Assembly: GCA_963825505.1 (NCBI GenBank)
Contig: CAWGTL010000008.1
Coordinates: 62,001 to 126,000 of the forward strand
Source of the DNA: JBBQSN01 sp963825505
GTDB taxonomy: Bacteria > Actinomycetota > Actinomycetes > Actinomycetales > CAWJMD01
DNA length: 64,000 nucleotides
Direction of reading: 5' to 3'
Within the stretch, counting starts at the first letter, position 1; the number at the start of each line of letters is the position of its first letter. Both the position numbers and the translations under genes were made by a program. The notes under the pieces are model-generated. The model was not told where the DNA came from. It did not search any database and was given only the letters and a program-made list of their open reading frames with translations. Positions 25,949 to 34,112 of this stretch are shown here, piece by piece.

Positions 25949-27402
25949 GCGACGCGGCGACCCCGCGGGGGCGCCGGCCCCTGCGGGTCGCCGCGGTCGA
26001 CCTCGGCGCCACCAGCGGGCGGGTGATGGTCGGGCGCCTGGGTCCCGGCACGATCGAGCTCGTAGAGGCCGCACGCTTCCAGAACGGCGCCGTCCGACGG
26101 GCCGACGGCCTGCACTGGGACGTCAACGGGTTGTACGACCACGTCGTGGCCGGCCTGGCGGCGGCGCGCGAGCTCGAGCCCGACATCGCCAGCGTCGGCG
26201 TCGACGCCTGGGCCGTCGACTACGGCCTCGTCGCCTCCGGCGAGCTGGTCGGCGAGCCGTTCCACTACCGCGACGGTCGCACCTCCGCCGGTGTGGAGAC
26301 GGTGCACGCGCTCGTGCCCTTCGAGGAGCTCTACCGCCGCAACGGCCTGCAGCACCTGCCGTTCACCACGCTCTACCAGCTCGCGACCGAGCGCGGTCTG
26401 CACGCGGCCGAGACCGTGCTGCTCGTCCCGGACCTCCTGACGTGGCTCCTGTCCGGGGTTGAGGTCGCCGAGCGGACGAACGCCTCGACCACCGGCCTGC
26501 TCGACGCGAGGTCGGGGGAGTGGGACCTGGGTCTGGTCGAGCGCCTGGGGATCCCGCCCACCCTGCTGCCGCGCCTGGTCGACCCAGGAGCCGTCATCGG
26601 CAGCCTCTCGGGGGACGCCGCCGCCGCCGTCGGTGCCGCCCTCGACGTGGTCGCGGTCGGCTCGCACGACACCGCCTCTGCCGTCGTGGCCACGCCGCTG
26701 TCGTCGCCCGACGCCGCCTACATCTCGTGCGGGACATGGGGCCTGGTCGGCGTGGAGGTCGAGGAGCCGATCCTGACCGCAGCCGCCAGGGAGGCGAGGT
26801 TCACCAACGAGCGGGGTGTCGACGGCCGGGTGCGCTTCCTGCACAACGTCACCGGTCTGTGGCTGCTGAACGAGACGGTGCGCGCCTGGGAGGAGGCGGA
26901 CGGTGCGCGGATCGACCTCGCCGAGCTGCTCGCCGAGGCGGCCGACGTCCGCGGTGAGGTCCCGCTGTTCGACACCGATCACGAGACGCTGGCCGCGCCG
27001 GGAGACATGCCGGCTCGCATCGCGGCCCTGCTCGGCGCGCGTGCGCCCGGTGGGCGTGCGGCGATCGTGCGGTCGATCGTGGAGAGCATCGCGGCCGCGT
27101 TCGCCGACGCCGTGAGGACCGTGGGTGCCCTGCGAGGGAGCGCCGTCGACGTGATCCACCTCGTCGGGGGCGGCGCTCTGAACACGTTGCTGTGCCAGGC
27201 GACGGCCGACCGTTCCGGGCTGCCCGTCGTGGCGGGACCCGTCGAGGCGACCGCGCTGGGGAACGTGCTGGTGCAGGCCCGTGCCCACGGGTGGTTCGGC
27301 CAGTCTGCGACGCTGGAGGTCCTACGGGCTACGGTGGCCGACTCGTTCCCGACGGTGCGATTCTCACCGGACGTCAGAGCGCATCAGGAGGCGACATGGT
27401 GA
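25945..27402 (+). CDS. rhaB: Rhamnulokinase
   Basis: 485 aa FGGY-family carbohydrate kinase, phosphorylating L-rhamnulose at O1. N-terminal phosphate motif AVDLGATSGRVMVG, VGVDAWAVDYGL, the second-domain ISCGTWGLVGVE and adenosine motif VIHLVGGGALNTLLCQATAD; FHYRDGRT is typical of rhamnulokinases. GTG start overlaps the aldolase stop (GTGA), so it is coupled. Length matches the family. Confidence 0.92.
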   Translation: MSDAATPRGRRPLRVAAVDLGATSGRVMVGRLGPGTIELVEAARFQNGAVRRADGLHWDVNGLYDHVVAGLAAARELEPDIASVGVDAWAVDYGLVASGELVGEPFHYRDGRTSAGVETVHALVPFEELYRRNGLQHLPFTTLYQLATERGLHAAETVLLVPDLLTWLLSGVEVAERTNASTTGLLDARSGEWDLGLVERLGIPPTLLPRLVDPGAVIGSLSGDAAAAVGAALDVVAVGSHDTASAVVATPLSSPDAAYISCGTWGLVGVEVEEPILTAAAREARFTNERGVDGRVRFLHNVTGLWLLNETVRAWEEADGARIDLAELLAEAADVRGEVPLFDTDHETLAAPGDMPARIAALLGARAPGGRAAIVRSIVESIAAAFADAVRTVGALRGSAVDVIHLVGGGALNTLLCQATADRSGLPVVAGPVEATALGNVLVQARAHGWFGQSATLEVLRATVADSFPTVRFSPDVRAHQEATW

Positions 27403-28628
27403 GGCGTCAGCTGCCGCGACCGGCCGAGCTGCGGGAGCTGGTCGGGATCCGTGGTCCGCGGATCGGCCGCGAGCAGCGACTGGCTGCCGCGCTCACGATC
27501 GGCGACCTGCGCAGGATGGCCAAGCGCAGGACGCCGAGGGCCGCCTTCGACTACACCGACGGCGCCGCGGAGGGCGAGATCTCGATCGCCCGGGCACGCC
27601 AGGCGTTCCAGGACCTCGAGTTCCACCCCGACATCCTGCGACCCGCCGACCGGGTCGACACCTCCACCGAGGTCCTCGGCGGGCCGTCGTCGCTGCCGTT
27701 CGGCATCGCGCCGACGGGCTTCACCCGGCTGATGCAGACCGAGGGTGAGAGCGCCGGCGCCTCGGCCGCGGGCGCCGCCGGCGTCCCGTTCACGCTGTCC
27801 ACCCTGGGGACGACGTCGATCGAGGACGTCCGGGCCGCGAACCCGCACGGGCGCAACTGGTTCCAGCTGTACGTGATGCGGGACCGGTCGATCTCGTCCG
27901 GTCTGGTCGAGCGGGCCGCACGGGCCGGGTTCGACACGCTGATGTTCACCGTCGACACGCCGATCGCCGGATCGCGCTTGCGGGACAAGCGGAACGGGTT
28001 CTCGATCCCGCCCGAGCTGACGGTCCGCACGATCGTGGACGCCCTTCCGCGGCCCTGGTGGTGGTACGACTTCCTCACCACGCCGAAGCTGGAGTTCGCC
28101 TCGTTGAGCACCACCGGGGGCACCGTGGGTGAGCTGCTGAACGCCGCCATGGACCCCACGATCAGCTTCGACGAGCTCGCGGAGATCCGTGCGATCTGGC
28201 CCGGCAAGCTGGTCGTCAAGGGCGTCCAGTCGGTGCAGGACTCGGTACGGCTCGTCGAGGCCGGGGTCGACGGCATCGTGCTGTCGAACCACGGCGGACG
28301 CCAGCTCGACCGCGCCCCCGTGCCGTTCCACCTGCTCCCGAAGGTGGTGCGCGAGGTCGGTGCCGACACCACCGTCCTGCTCGACACCGGCATCACCAAC
28401 GGCGCCGACGTCGTCGCCAGCATCGCGCTCGGGGCCGACTTCACCCTGATCGGACGCGCGTACCTGTACGGGCTGATGGCGGGCGGCCGGGCCGGGGTCG
28501 ACCGGGCGATCGAGATCCTGCGGACCGAGATCGAGCGGACGATGACGCTCCTGGGCGTCTCGACGCTCGCCGAGCTGGAGCCGCGGCACGTCACCCAGCT
28601 GTTCCGGCTGGTGCCTGCGCCCGACTGA
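27396..28628 (+). CDS. FMN-dependent alpha-hydroxy-acid dehydrogenase (L-lactate dehydrogenase LldD-like)
   Basis: 410 aa TIM-barrel flavoenzyme. FMN/substrate motifs: FDYTDGAAEGEIS, FGIAPTGFTRLM, LVVKGVQSVQDS (flavin-binding Lys) and the catalytic His/Arg in LSNHGGRQLDRAP. It would oxidise L-lactate, the product of the aldolase/dehydrogenase fusion, to pyruvate. ATG at 27396 overlaps the end of rhaB by 7 nt and has CAGGAGG as ribosome-binding site. Last gene of the rhamnoside operon. Confidence 0.88.
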   Translation: MVRRQLPRPAELRELVGIRGPRIGREQRLAAALTIGDLRRMAKRRTPRAAFDYTDGAAEGEISIARARQAFQDLEFHPDILRPADRVDTSTEVLGGPSSLPFGIAPTGFTRLMQTEGESAGASAAGAAGVPFTLSTLGTTSIEDVRAANPHGRNWFQLYVMRDRSISSGLVERAARAGFDTLMFTVDTPIAGSRLRDKRNGFSIPPELTVRTIVDALPRPWWWYDFLTTPKLEFASLSTTGGTVGELLNAAMDPTISFDELAEIRAIWPGKLVVKGVQSVQDSVRLVEAGVDGIVLSNHGGRQLDRAPVPFHLLPKVVREVGADTTVLLDTGITNGADVVASIALGADFTLIGRAYLYGLMAGGRAGVDRAIEILRTEIERTMTLLGVSTLAELEPRHVTQLFRLVPAPD

Positions 28629-28634
28629 GGCGCC

Positions 28635-28643
28635 TGTATCAGG
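28635..28643 (+). promoter_or_regulatory. GTATC-type motif upstream of the DUF4255 gene
   Basis: TGTATCAGG lies 68 nt before the ATG at 28711. Similar (T/C)GTATC motifs precede other CIS genes at 38499 and 43842. Role unknown; AT-rich 5-mers are rare in this DNA. Confidence 0.3.
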
Positions 28644-28710
28644 ACCGCCCGCCGCGGCTCGTGACGTCTGTAGGGCGGCGCACCGGCGCCGCCGCGGGCG
28701 AGGGGTGCCG

Positions 28711-29988
28711 ATGTTCCAGGAGGTCGACGCCGCGCTCGTCGCGCTGATCAAGGACGAGGCGATCGGGGACGCCGACGTCGCGATCGCCCTCGACGTCCCC
28801 AACCGCCCGTGGTTCGCCGCGGTGCAGGGCCTCACCGTGAACGTGTTCCTGTACGACGTGCGCGAGAACGTCGCCCGGCGTGACGTGATGTACGAGCCGG
28901 TGCTCGACGAGACCGGCCGGATCGTCGGACGCCGTGCGCCGGCGATGAGGTACGACCTGTACTACCTGCTGTCGGTGTGGGGGACGACCGATCCGGCGCT
29001 GGAGCACCAGGTGATGGCGGCGCTGCTCGTGGGGCTCGGCCGGCACGACGTGTTCCCGGAGGCGCGGGTGCCGGAGCAGCACCGCGAGCTGGGGTTGTGG
29101 CACCTGTCGGTCGCCAGCGGCGGCAAGCGGATGATGCCGGGCAACTTCGGCGGCGAGATGAAGCTGCAGGCCGAGGTGTCGGTCACGGTCCCGCTGCCGC
29201 CGCGGATCCCGCTGTCGGTCGGGCCGCCCGTCGACCGCCCGATGGACATCCGGATGGCCGGCGCCGGCGGCCAGCGCGAGCAGGTGCAGGGACGCCCGCC
29301 CGCTCCCGGCGACCCGAGGGCCGCTGGGGCGCAGCCGGGTCAGCGGCCGGGCCAGCAGCCCGGCCAGCAGGTCCCTCGGCAGGGCGGACCGGTCGACCCC
29401 GCGCGCCAGCGGGAGCAGCTCGCCCAGGCCGTCGCCCGCGGTGCCGCAGGTCCGCCGGGCGCAGGGCGCCCGCCGGGCGCAGGAGGTCCGCCGCAGGGTC
29501 AGCGGCCGGGGCAGCCTGGCGCCGGCGGTCCGGCTCGACCGGCCGACCCGATGGCCGTGCTGCGCAACGCGCTCGCCCAGGCGGCCCAGGCCCAGGCCGC
29601 GCTCGCCCAGGCCCAGGCCCTGGTCGCGACGGCGATGAGCCGCCCCGCCGGACCGCCTGGCGAGGGCCAGCGCCCACCCGGGCAGCAGGGCCAGCGCCCA
29701 CCCGGCCAGCAGGCTCAGCCGCCGCAGGGTCAGCCGCCGCAGGGTCAGCCGCCGCAGGGTCAGCCGCCGCAGGGTCAGGCAGCACCGCCCCGCCCTGCCG
29801 AGCAGCCGGTGGCCGAGCAGCCGGTGGCCGAGCAGCGGGCGGTGGGAGAGGCGGTGGCCGAGCAGGCGGTGGCCGAGCAGCCCGTCGCCGAGCAGCCGGC
29901 GCCACCGAGGTCCACGCCGCAGAGGCCCGCGCGCCGGGCACCGCGGCGTGCTGCACCGCCGACGGGCGGCGACGGCACGCCGGAGTGA
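28711..29988 (+). CDS. DUF4255 (Pvc16 N-terminal domain) CIS protein with Gln/Pro-rich tail
   Basis: 425 aa. Residues ~1-185 match the DUF4255/Pvc16 domain, the sheath-terminating/tail-terminator component of extracellular and cytoplasmic contractile injection systems (MFQEVDAALVALIKDEA; RYDLYYLLSVWGTTDPALEH; LGLWHLSVASGG). The remaining 240 residues are low-complexity Gln/Pro/Ala/Gly, including QPPQG x4 and VAEQP-type repeats. ATG at 28711 has AGGGG upstream; a GTG at 28705 is also in frame. It stands about 10 kb from the main CIS cluster, separated by unrelated genes, and is convergent with the HNH gene (4-nt gap). Confidence 0.85.
   Translation: MFQEVDAALVALIKDEAIGDADVAIALDVPNRPWFAAVQGLTVNVFLYDVRENVARRDVMYEPVLDETGRIVGRRAPAMRYDLYYLLSVWGTTDPALEHQVMAALLVGLGRHDVFPEARVPEQHRELGLWHLSVASGGKRMMPGNFGGEMKLQAEVSVTVPLPPRIPLSVGPPVDRPMDIRMAGAGGQREQVQGRPPAPGDPRAAGAQPGQRPGQQPGQQVPRQGGPVDPARQREQLAQAVARGAAGPPGAGRPPGAGGPPQGQRPGQPGAGGPARPADPMAVLRNALAQAAQAQAALAQAQALVATAMSRPAGPPGEGQRPPGQQGQRPPGQQAQPPQGQPPQGQPPQGQPPQGQAAPPRPAEQPVAEQPVAEQRAVGEAVAEQAVAEQPVAEQPAPPRSTPQRPARRAPRRAAPPTGGDGTPE
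29657..29775 (+). repeat. Tandem repeats in the DUF4255 gene tail
   Basis: Four perfect copies of the 15-mer CAGCCGCCGCAGGGT (29716-29775), preceded by two copies of a 24-nt unit encoding GQRPPGQQ. A degenerate VAEQP-coding array follows at about 29806-29905. All are in frame and could vary in number by slippage. Confidence 0.85.
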
Positions 29989-29992
29989 GCCC

Positions 29993-31453
29993 TCAGCGTC
30001 CGGGCAGGGGTTCGACCTCGACGACCTGGCGGGTGCCGAGCGGTGAGGTCCATTCGTGGGCGGTGACGGTGCGGGTGTCGTCAGTGAGCGTGCGGCAGTG
30101 CCAGAGGGCGGCGGTCTTGTAGCGGTGGCACCGGCGCGATCTGGGCGACAGGTTCGGAACCGAGGTGGGTCCGCGTGGGTGGGGGATGGTGTGGTCGAGG
30201 TCGCAGCGTGAGGTGGGGACGGCGCAACCGGGGAAGGTGCAGACGGGGTCGCGCGCGGCGACGAAGTCCGCGATCTCGACCGTGGGCGTGTACGCGTCCG
30301 CGTGGTGCCGCGGCTCCGGGTGCTTCTGCCGTGCTCGGCGGGTGACGTCGAGCAGAGTGCTTCTGGTCCAACCCTTCCCAGGTGCCTGTCCGATGCGAAG
30401 CAGCCGGGTGAGGTGGCCGCAGGTGTCGGTGAGCAGGACGCAGGTCGACGCACCGCGGTCCAGTGCCTGGCCGGCGACGACGCGGGCGACGGCGGCGGTG
30501 ACCGGTACCGGTGTCCCGTTGCCGCGGACCTCACCGGTGCTGTGGCTCGCGGGGTCCTCGCTGGTCAGGGTGTCCAGCGTGATGACGACGCCGATCTCAC
30601 GCTGCACCCGACCTCCGGCCCTGCCGCCATCACCGCCCAGACCGTTGGAATCAGTGCCGTCGTCGCAGACGGCGTCGAAGAGCAGGTCGAGCTCGGCCAT
30701 GCCGCGGGTCCGCCCGCCCAGCTCGTCACGGGTCAGACCGCGGCTGAAGGCGTCCAGGCCGGCGGCGACCGTCAGGACCAGCTCGGTCGGTCCGGTGACC
30801 GTCATCGTGGACAGGGTCGGATTCTCCGGGTGCGTCCAGGTCTGGATCCCGGTCCGCTCCCGCACCTCGCGGCGGACGTGGTCCTCGACGTCGGTGCGGG
30901 CCTTCGCCACCGCGGTCTTCACCCGGCGGGTGAACGCGGCCGGTGTCGGGCCGCCCCACGGCCCGACGCGATCGGTCCCGTCCAACGGCAGCGCCGGTAA
31001 CCCGTCCAGCACGGTCGCCTCGACCTTGCGCGCCTGCCGATCGGTCAGCCCGGCGGTCTCCTCGGCCAGCACCCGCGCCCGCCGGGCATCGACCCGACCC
31101 GCCGCCAACGCCCCCAGCGTCGCCGTCAGCACCGTGCACAACGCCCGAGCGACCACCACGTCGCGCTCGGCCTCGAACTGCGACGACCCGGTCGCCGCCG
31201 CGACCTCCGCCGCGGCCAGGACATCGAGGTCGTGCTCGGTGATCCGCCCGCACCCCAACGCGTCAGCCCGCGAGCCCTCCCCGATCCGCCACCCCTCCTG
31301 CGCGTGTACCAGCCGCGTGATCATCCACATCCGCCGCAGGTGCTCGGCCTGGTGGGTGAACCCGGCCAGGGAGTGCGCCCGCAGGCCCGCGACCAGCGCC
31401 GCACCGCGCCCGTCCGACCCGTGCTGCTCCGACCCTCGATCCCCCGACCTCAT
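29993..31453 (-). CDS. DUF222 domain HNH endonuclease (13E12-repeat type)
   Basis: 486 aa. N-terminal helical DUF222 region (to about residue 330), then the HNH site: CTFPGCAVPTSRCDLDHTIP followed by CHRYKTAALWH, with two Cys pairs for structural zinc. Such genes are multicopy in actinobacteria and are thought to be homing-like or mobile; the cleavage target is unknown. ATG at 31453 fits a leaderless promoter. It separates the lone DUF4255 gene from the stress island. A different member lies at the window end. Confidence 0.88.
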   Translation of the reverse strand: MRSGDRGSEQHGSDGRGAALVAGLRAHSLAGFTHQAEHLRRMWMITRLVHAQEGWRIGEGSRADALGCGRITEHDLDVLAAAEVAAATGSSQFEAERDVVVARALCTVLTATLGALAAGRVDARRARVLAEETAGLTDRQARKVEATVLDGLPALPLDGTDRVGPWGGPTPAAFTRRVKTAVAKARTDVEDHVRREVRERTGIQTWTHPENPTLSTMTVTGPTELVLTVAAGLDAFSRGLTRDELGGRTRGMAELDLLFDAVCDDGTDSNGLGGDGGRAGGRVQREIGVVITLDTLTSEDPASHSTGEVRGNGTPVPVTAAVARVVAGQALDRGASTCVLLTDTCGHLTRLLRIGQAPGKGWTRSTLLDVTRRARQKHPEPRHHADAYTPTVEIADFVAARDPVCTFPGCAVPTSRCDLDHTIPHPRGPTSVPNLSPRSRRCHRYKTAALWHCRTLTDDTRTVTAHEWTSPLGTRQVVEVEPLPGR

Positions 31454-31459
31454 GGGACA

Positions 31460-31465
31460 AGGCTA
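31460..31465 (-). promoter_or_regulatory. -10 box for a leaderless HNH-gene transcript
   Basis: On the minus strand TAGCCT ends 6 nt before the ATG at 31453, and no ribosome-binding site precedes the start. Confidence 0.45.
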
Positions 31466-31527
31466 GACGCCGCCACTGACAATCGGTCGATGCCGTCTGA
31501 GGGCCAACACCGCACTCCTGCAACGGA

Positions 31528-31941
31528 TCAGGTCGTGCGGAACCAGCGTCCGCTGATCTCGTCGACCACGATCCGCACCAGGTGCGGCTTCGGGCCGGGG
31601 TGCACGGGGTGGAGCGGCAGGAACAGCGCGTCGAGGCTCTCGTGCAGCCCGCTGACGGTGCGCGCCTCGCCCTTGACGACGACGCTCCACGCGCTTCCCT
31701 CGGTGGGGTCGACACCGTCGGCCTCCAGGGCCACCGGGTGGCCGTCCGCGCCCGCGTGCTTCGTGCCGGCGGCGGTGCGGAACACCAGGGAGCCGTGGTC
31801 GACGACGAAGGTGACCGGGAAGACGTCCGGTCTGCCGTCGACGACCACCGCCAGCCGTCCGAGCTGCGACTCCCGCAGCATCGCCCAGCACTGCGACGAC
31901 GACAGGACGAGCGGGTGGTTCGAGGGCTGGGTCGTGGTCAT
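31528..31941 (-). CDS. Pyridoxamine 5'-phosphate oxidase-family flavin/F420-binding protein
   Basis: 137 aa split-barrel protein. SSSQCWAMLRESQLGRLAVV and VFPVTFVVDHGSLVFRTAAG are the typical first strands that bind FMN or F420; the C-terminus keeps HLVRIVVDEISGRWF. Similar proteins belong to the mycobacterial DosR regulon, which agrees with its place beside DoxX, flavodoxin and the DosR-like pair. Substrate unknown. ATG at 31941; 142 nt upstream contain the terminator of the DoxX gene. Confidence 0.83.
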   Translation of the reverse strand: MTTTQPSNHPLVLSSSQCWAMLRESQLGRLAVVVDGRPDVFPVTFVVDHGSLVFRTAAGTKHAGADGHPVALEADGVDPTEGSAWSVVVKGEARTVSGLHESLDALFLPLHPVHPGPKPHLVRIVVDEISGRWFRTT

Positions 31942-32033
31942 ACCCAGAGCCTCGCCCTCACGACGGGAGGGGGCCAGAGTCGAAGGACCCGGAGCACGGA
32001 CCAGAACCGGTACGGCGCGGCAGAAGACCCAGC

Positions 32034-32063
32034 GGCCCCGGTCCTCCGCAGAGGACCGGGGCC
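32034..32063 (-). terminator. Hairpin terminator after the DoxX gene
   Basis: Perfect 13-bp stem GGCCCCGGTCCTC / GAGGACCGGGGCC with a CGCA loop, 21 nt past the stop of the minus-strand DoxX gene and upstream of the PPOX gene. No U-tract, as usual in such GC-rich genomes. Confidence 0.7.
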
Positions 32064-32084
32064 ACCGAGTCGGGGCGATTGCCG

Positions 32085-32633
32085 TCACCGCAGGAACGAG
32101 AACCGCTCCACGATCGCGAGCCGCTCCCACCACTGGCCGAAGCCGTAGGTGCGGCCGGCGCCGGCGGCGGCCAGGCCGATCGCCACCAGGGCGTAGACGA
32201 GGTGGTCGTCGATCACGGGGTTGTTCTCGATCGGCAGCACAGCGGTCCACATCAGGACCAGCATGAGGGCGGCCGCGCCGGCCGCGATCCGCATCGCGAC
32301 ACCCGCGGTGAGCGCGACGCCGATGCCGAGCAGGCCCAGCATGAACATCCAGTCGGCCCAGGCCTGACCGGAGATGGCGTTGTAGGTGCCGGCGAACGGA
32401 CCCTCCACGCCACCGAGGAAGCCGCTGGTCGGCGAGCCGCCGTTGATCCAGGAGCGCTCCGACGGGGTGGCGAACCCGAGGCCGAAGAGCTTGTCGACGA
32501 AGGCCCAGAGGAAGACCAGGCCGAGGCTGATCCGGGTGACGCCCCAGATCCGGTCGGCGACGCTGTGCTTGCCGAGGTCGGCGAGCTCGGGGTGGACGGT
32601 GCTGGGGTGGGCGAGGTCGTGGCTGGTGCGCAT
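32085..32633 (-). CDS. DoxX family membrane protein
   Basis: 182 aa, four hydrophobic segments. RIWGVTRISLGLVFLWAFVD begins helix 1; a long periplasmic-type insertion FATPSERSWINGGSPTSGFL follows, then AWADWMFMLGLLGIGVALTA and two more helices. DoxX-like proteins relate to quinol oxidase or redox stress systems. ATG at 32633 with AGGAG 10 nt upstream. Two DosR-type palindromes lie 107-141 nt upstream, so hypoxic or nitric-oxide induction is inferred. Confidence 0.82.
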   Translation of the reverse strand: MRTSHDLAHPSTVHPELADLGKHSVADRIWGVTRISLGLVFLWAFVDKLFGLGFATPSERSWINGGSPTSGFLGGVEGPFAGTYNAISGQAWADWMFMLGLLGIGVALTAGVAMRIAAGAAALMLVLMWTAVLPIENNPVIDDHLVYALVAIGLAAAGAGRTYGFGQWWERLAIVERFSFLR

Positions 32634-32739
32634 GGCGGTTCGTCTCCTTCGTGAGCCACCTCGCGCCCCGGCCATCCGGGTCGTCCTGCGGCTCTCTTCT
32701 CCTACCTCGACCGTACGAACGCCGCGCACGGCGGGGAGC

Positions 32740-32774
32740 GGGACGAGGTCCCGCAGGGTCGGGACCAACGTCCC
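32740..32774. promoter_or_regulatory. Two DosR-like boxes upstream of the DoxX gene
   Basis: GGGACGAGGTCCC (32740-32752) and GGGACCAACGTCCC (32761-32774) are palindromes close to the mycobacterial DosR consensus core GGGACT..AGTCCC. They lie between the flavodoxin and DoxX genes, beside a DosR-like regulator gene. Confidence 0.6.
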
Positions 32775-32793
32775 GAGGTTCGCACCGGTCCGG

Positions 32794-33306
32794 TCAGTGC
32801 GTCCCGTCCTCCAGCCGGTGGAGCTCGGCCGCCACCCGCCGCGCCCACCTCTGCACCGCGGCGAGGTCGCGGTGGTCGCCCTCCTGCAGCCCGAGCCGGT
32901 CGGCGCTCCACCGCTCGCGGCGGCCGAGCAACCGGCGCTCCAGGCGCCCTCCGAACGTCCGGTGCGCGCGAGCGCCGGACTCGCCGAGCACCTGCGCGAG
33001 GTCGATCAGCGGTGCCGGTCGGTCGCTCACCGGGCCGGTCGAGAACAACCAGACCGCGCGGTCCTGCAGCAGGTCGGCCTGCCGGCTGACCAGGTCGAGC
33101 ACCTCGGGCAGCCACCTTCCTTCGTAGACCGCGCTGCCGAGCAGCACCGCCTCGGCGGCGACCACGTCCTCCTCGGTGACGTCCGGCACCTCTCGGACCA
33201 CGACGTCGTGCCCGGCGACCGACAGGGCGCCGGCGACGCGCTCGGCCACGTCGTGGGTGCTGCCGTGCCGGCTGCCGGAGGCGACCAGGACGCGCACGCC
33301 GACCAC
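32794..33306 (-). CDS. Flavodoxin-domain protein
   Basis: 170 aa. FMN phosphate loop SGSRHGSTHDVAERVAGAL near the N-terminus, then LLGSAVYEGRWLPEVLDLV and LFSTGPVSD, as in protoporphyrinogen-oxidase (HemG)-like flavodoxins that occur in hypoxia regulons. Probably cytoplasmic electron transfer. It follows the response-regulator gene by 8 nt on the minus strand, so the two are cotranscribed. GTG start. Confidence 0.83.
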   Translation of the reverse strand: MVGVRVLVASGSRHGSTHDVAERVAGALSVAGHDVVVREVPDVTEEDVVAAEAVLLGSAVYEGRWLPEVLDLVSRQADLLQDRAVWLFSTGPVSDRPAPLIDLAQVLGESGARAHRTFGGRLERRLLGRRERWSADRLGLQEGDHRDLAAVQRWARRVAAELHRLEDGTH

Positions 33307-33314
33307 GGCCGATC

Positions 33315-33974
33315 TCAGCTGCGGCCGTGCTCGCGCCGGCGGGGGTCGTCCAACGAGGCGGCGAACACGGCGGCCTGGGTGCGCCGCTCCATCCCGAGCT
33401 TCGACAGCAGGCTCGACACGTAGTTCTTCACCGTCTTCTCCGCGAGGAACAGCTGCTCGGCGATCTGCCGGTTCGACAACCCGTCGGCGATCCCGGTCAG
33501 CACCTTGCGCTCCTGCACGGTCAGGTCGGACAGCCGGGGGTCCTCCTGCGGACCGGAGCGGAGCCGGTTCAGGACCTGGGCCGTCGTGGTGGGGTCGAGC
33601 AGCGAGCCGCCGCCGGCGACCGTCCGGATCCCGCGCACGAGGTCGGAGCTGCGGATGTCCTTGAGCACGTAGCCCGAGGCGCCGGCCACGATCGCGGCGA
33701 ACAGGGCCTCGTCGTCGTCGAAGGACGTCAGCACCAGCGCCTTGATCGTCGGGTCCTGCGCGCGCACGTCACGGCACACCTCGATGCCGCTGCCGTCGGG
33801 AAGACGGGCGTCGAGCACGGCGACGTCGGGACGCAGGGCGGGGATCCGGCGCCGCGCCTCGGCGGCGGATCCCGACTCGCCCACGACCTCGATGTCGTCC
33901 TCGGCATCGAGCAGCTGCTTGAGCCCGGAGCGCACCAGCTCGTGGTCGTCCAGCAGGAACACGCGGATCGGCAT
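33315..33974 (-). CDS. NarL/FixJ-family response regulator, DosR/DevR-like
   Basis: 219 aa. Receiver domain with the acidic pair in FLLDDHELVRSG, phospho-acceptor Asp55 (VAVLDARLPDG), Thr/Ser of LVLTSFDDDEA and Lys of GYVLKDI; C-terminal LuxR HTH (LTVQERKVLTGIADGLSNRQ ... KTVKNYVSSLLSKLG). Length and features match DosR/DevR. The kinase at 35.0 kb is its likely partner. GGACC-AA-GGTCC boxes around its promoter suggest autoregulation. Confidence 0.9.
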   Translation of the reverse strand: MPIRVFLLDDHELVRSGLKQLLDAEDDIEVVGESGSAAEARRRIPALRPDVAVLDARLPDGSGIEVCRDVRAQDPTIKALVLTSFDDDEALFAAIVAGASGYVLKDIRSSDLVRGIRTVAGGGSLLDPTTTAQVLNRLRSGPQEDPRLSDLTVQERKVLTGIADGLSNRQIAEQLFLAEKTVKNYVSSLLSKLGMERRTQAAVFAASLDDPRRREHGRS

Positions 33975-34010
33975 GGCACCAGTGTGCTGGACCACGGGGT
34001 GCCGTGGACA

Positions 34011-34023
34011 GGACCAAGGTCCC
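34011..34023. promoter_or_regulatory. DosR-like box between regulator and universal stress genes
   Basis: GGACCAAGGTCCC: perfect 5-bp inverted repeat GGACC/GGTCC with an AA spacer, in the divergent region of the DosR-like gene and the universal stress gene. Matches the two boxes at 32740-32774. Confidence 0.6.
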
Positions 34024-34112
34024 GGACCGACCGGGTCGTCCTGCCGTATCCGATCCTCGCGTCCGGCCGCAGTCTGAGACGGATCGCACATCACCACCTG
34101 GAGGGCCGCCCC

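Noticed and set aside
29716..29775. Short direct repeats resembling a CRISPR array
   Set aside because: 15-bp units are contiguous, in frame and encode QPPQG; no spacers and no cas genes.
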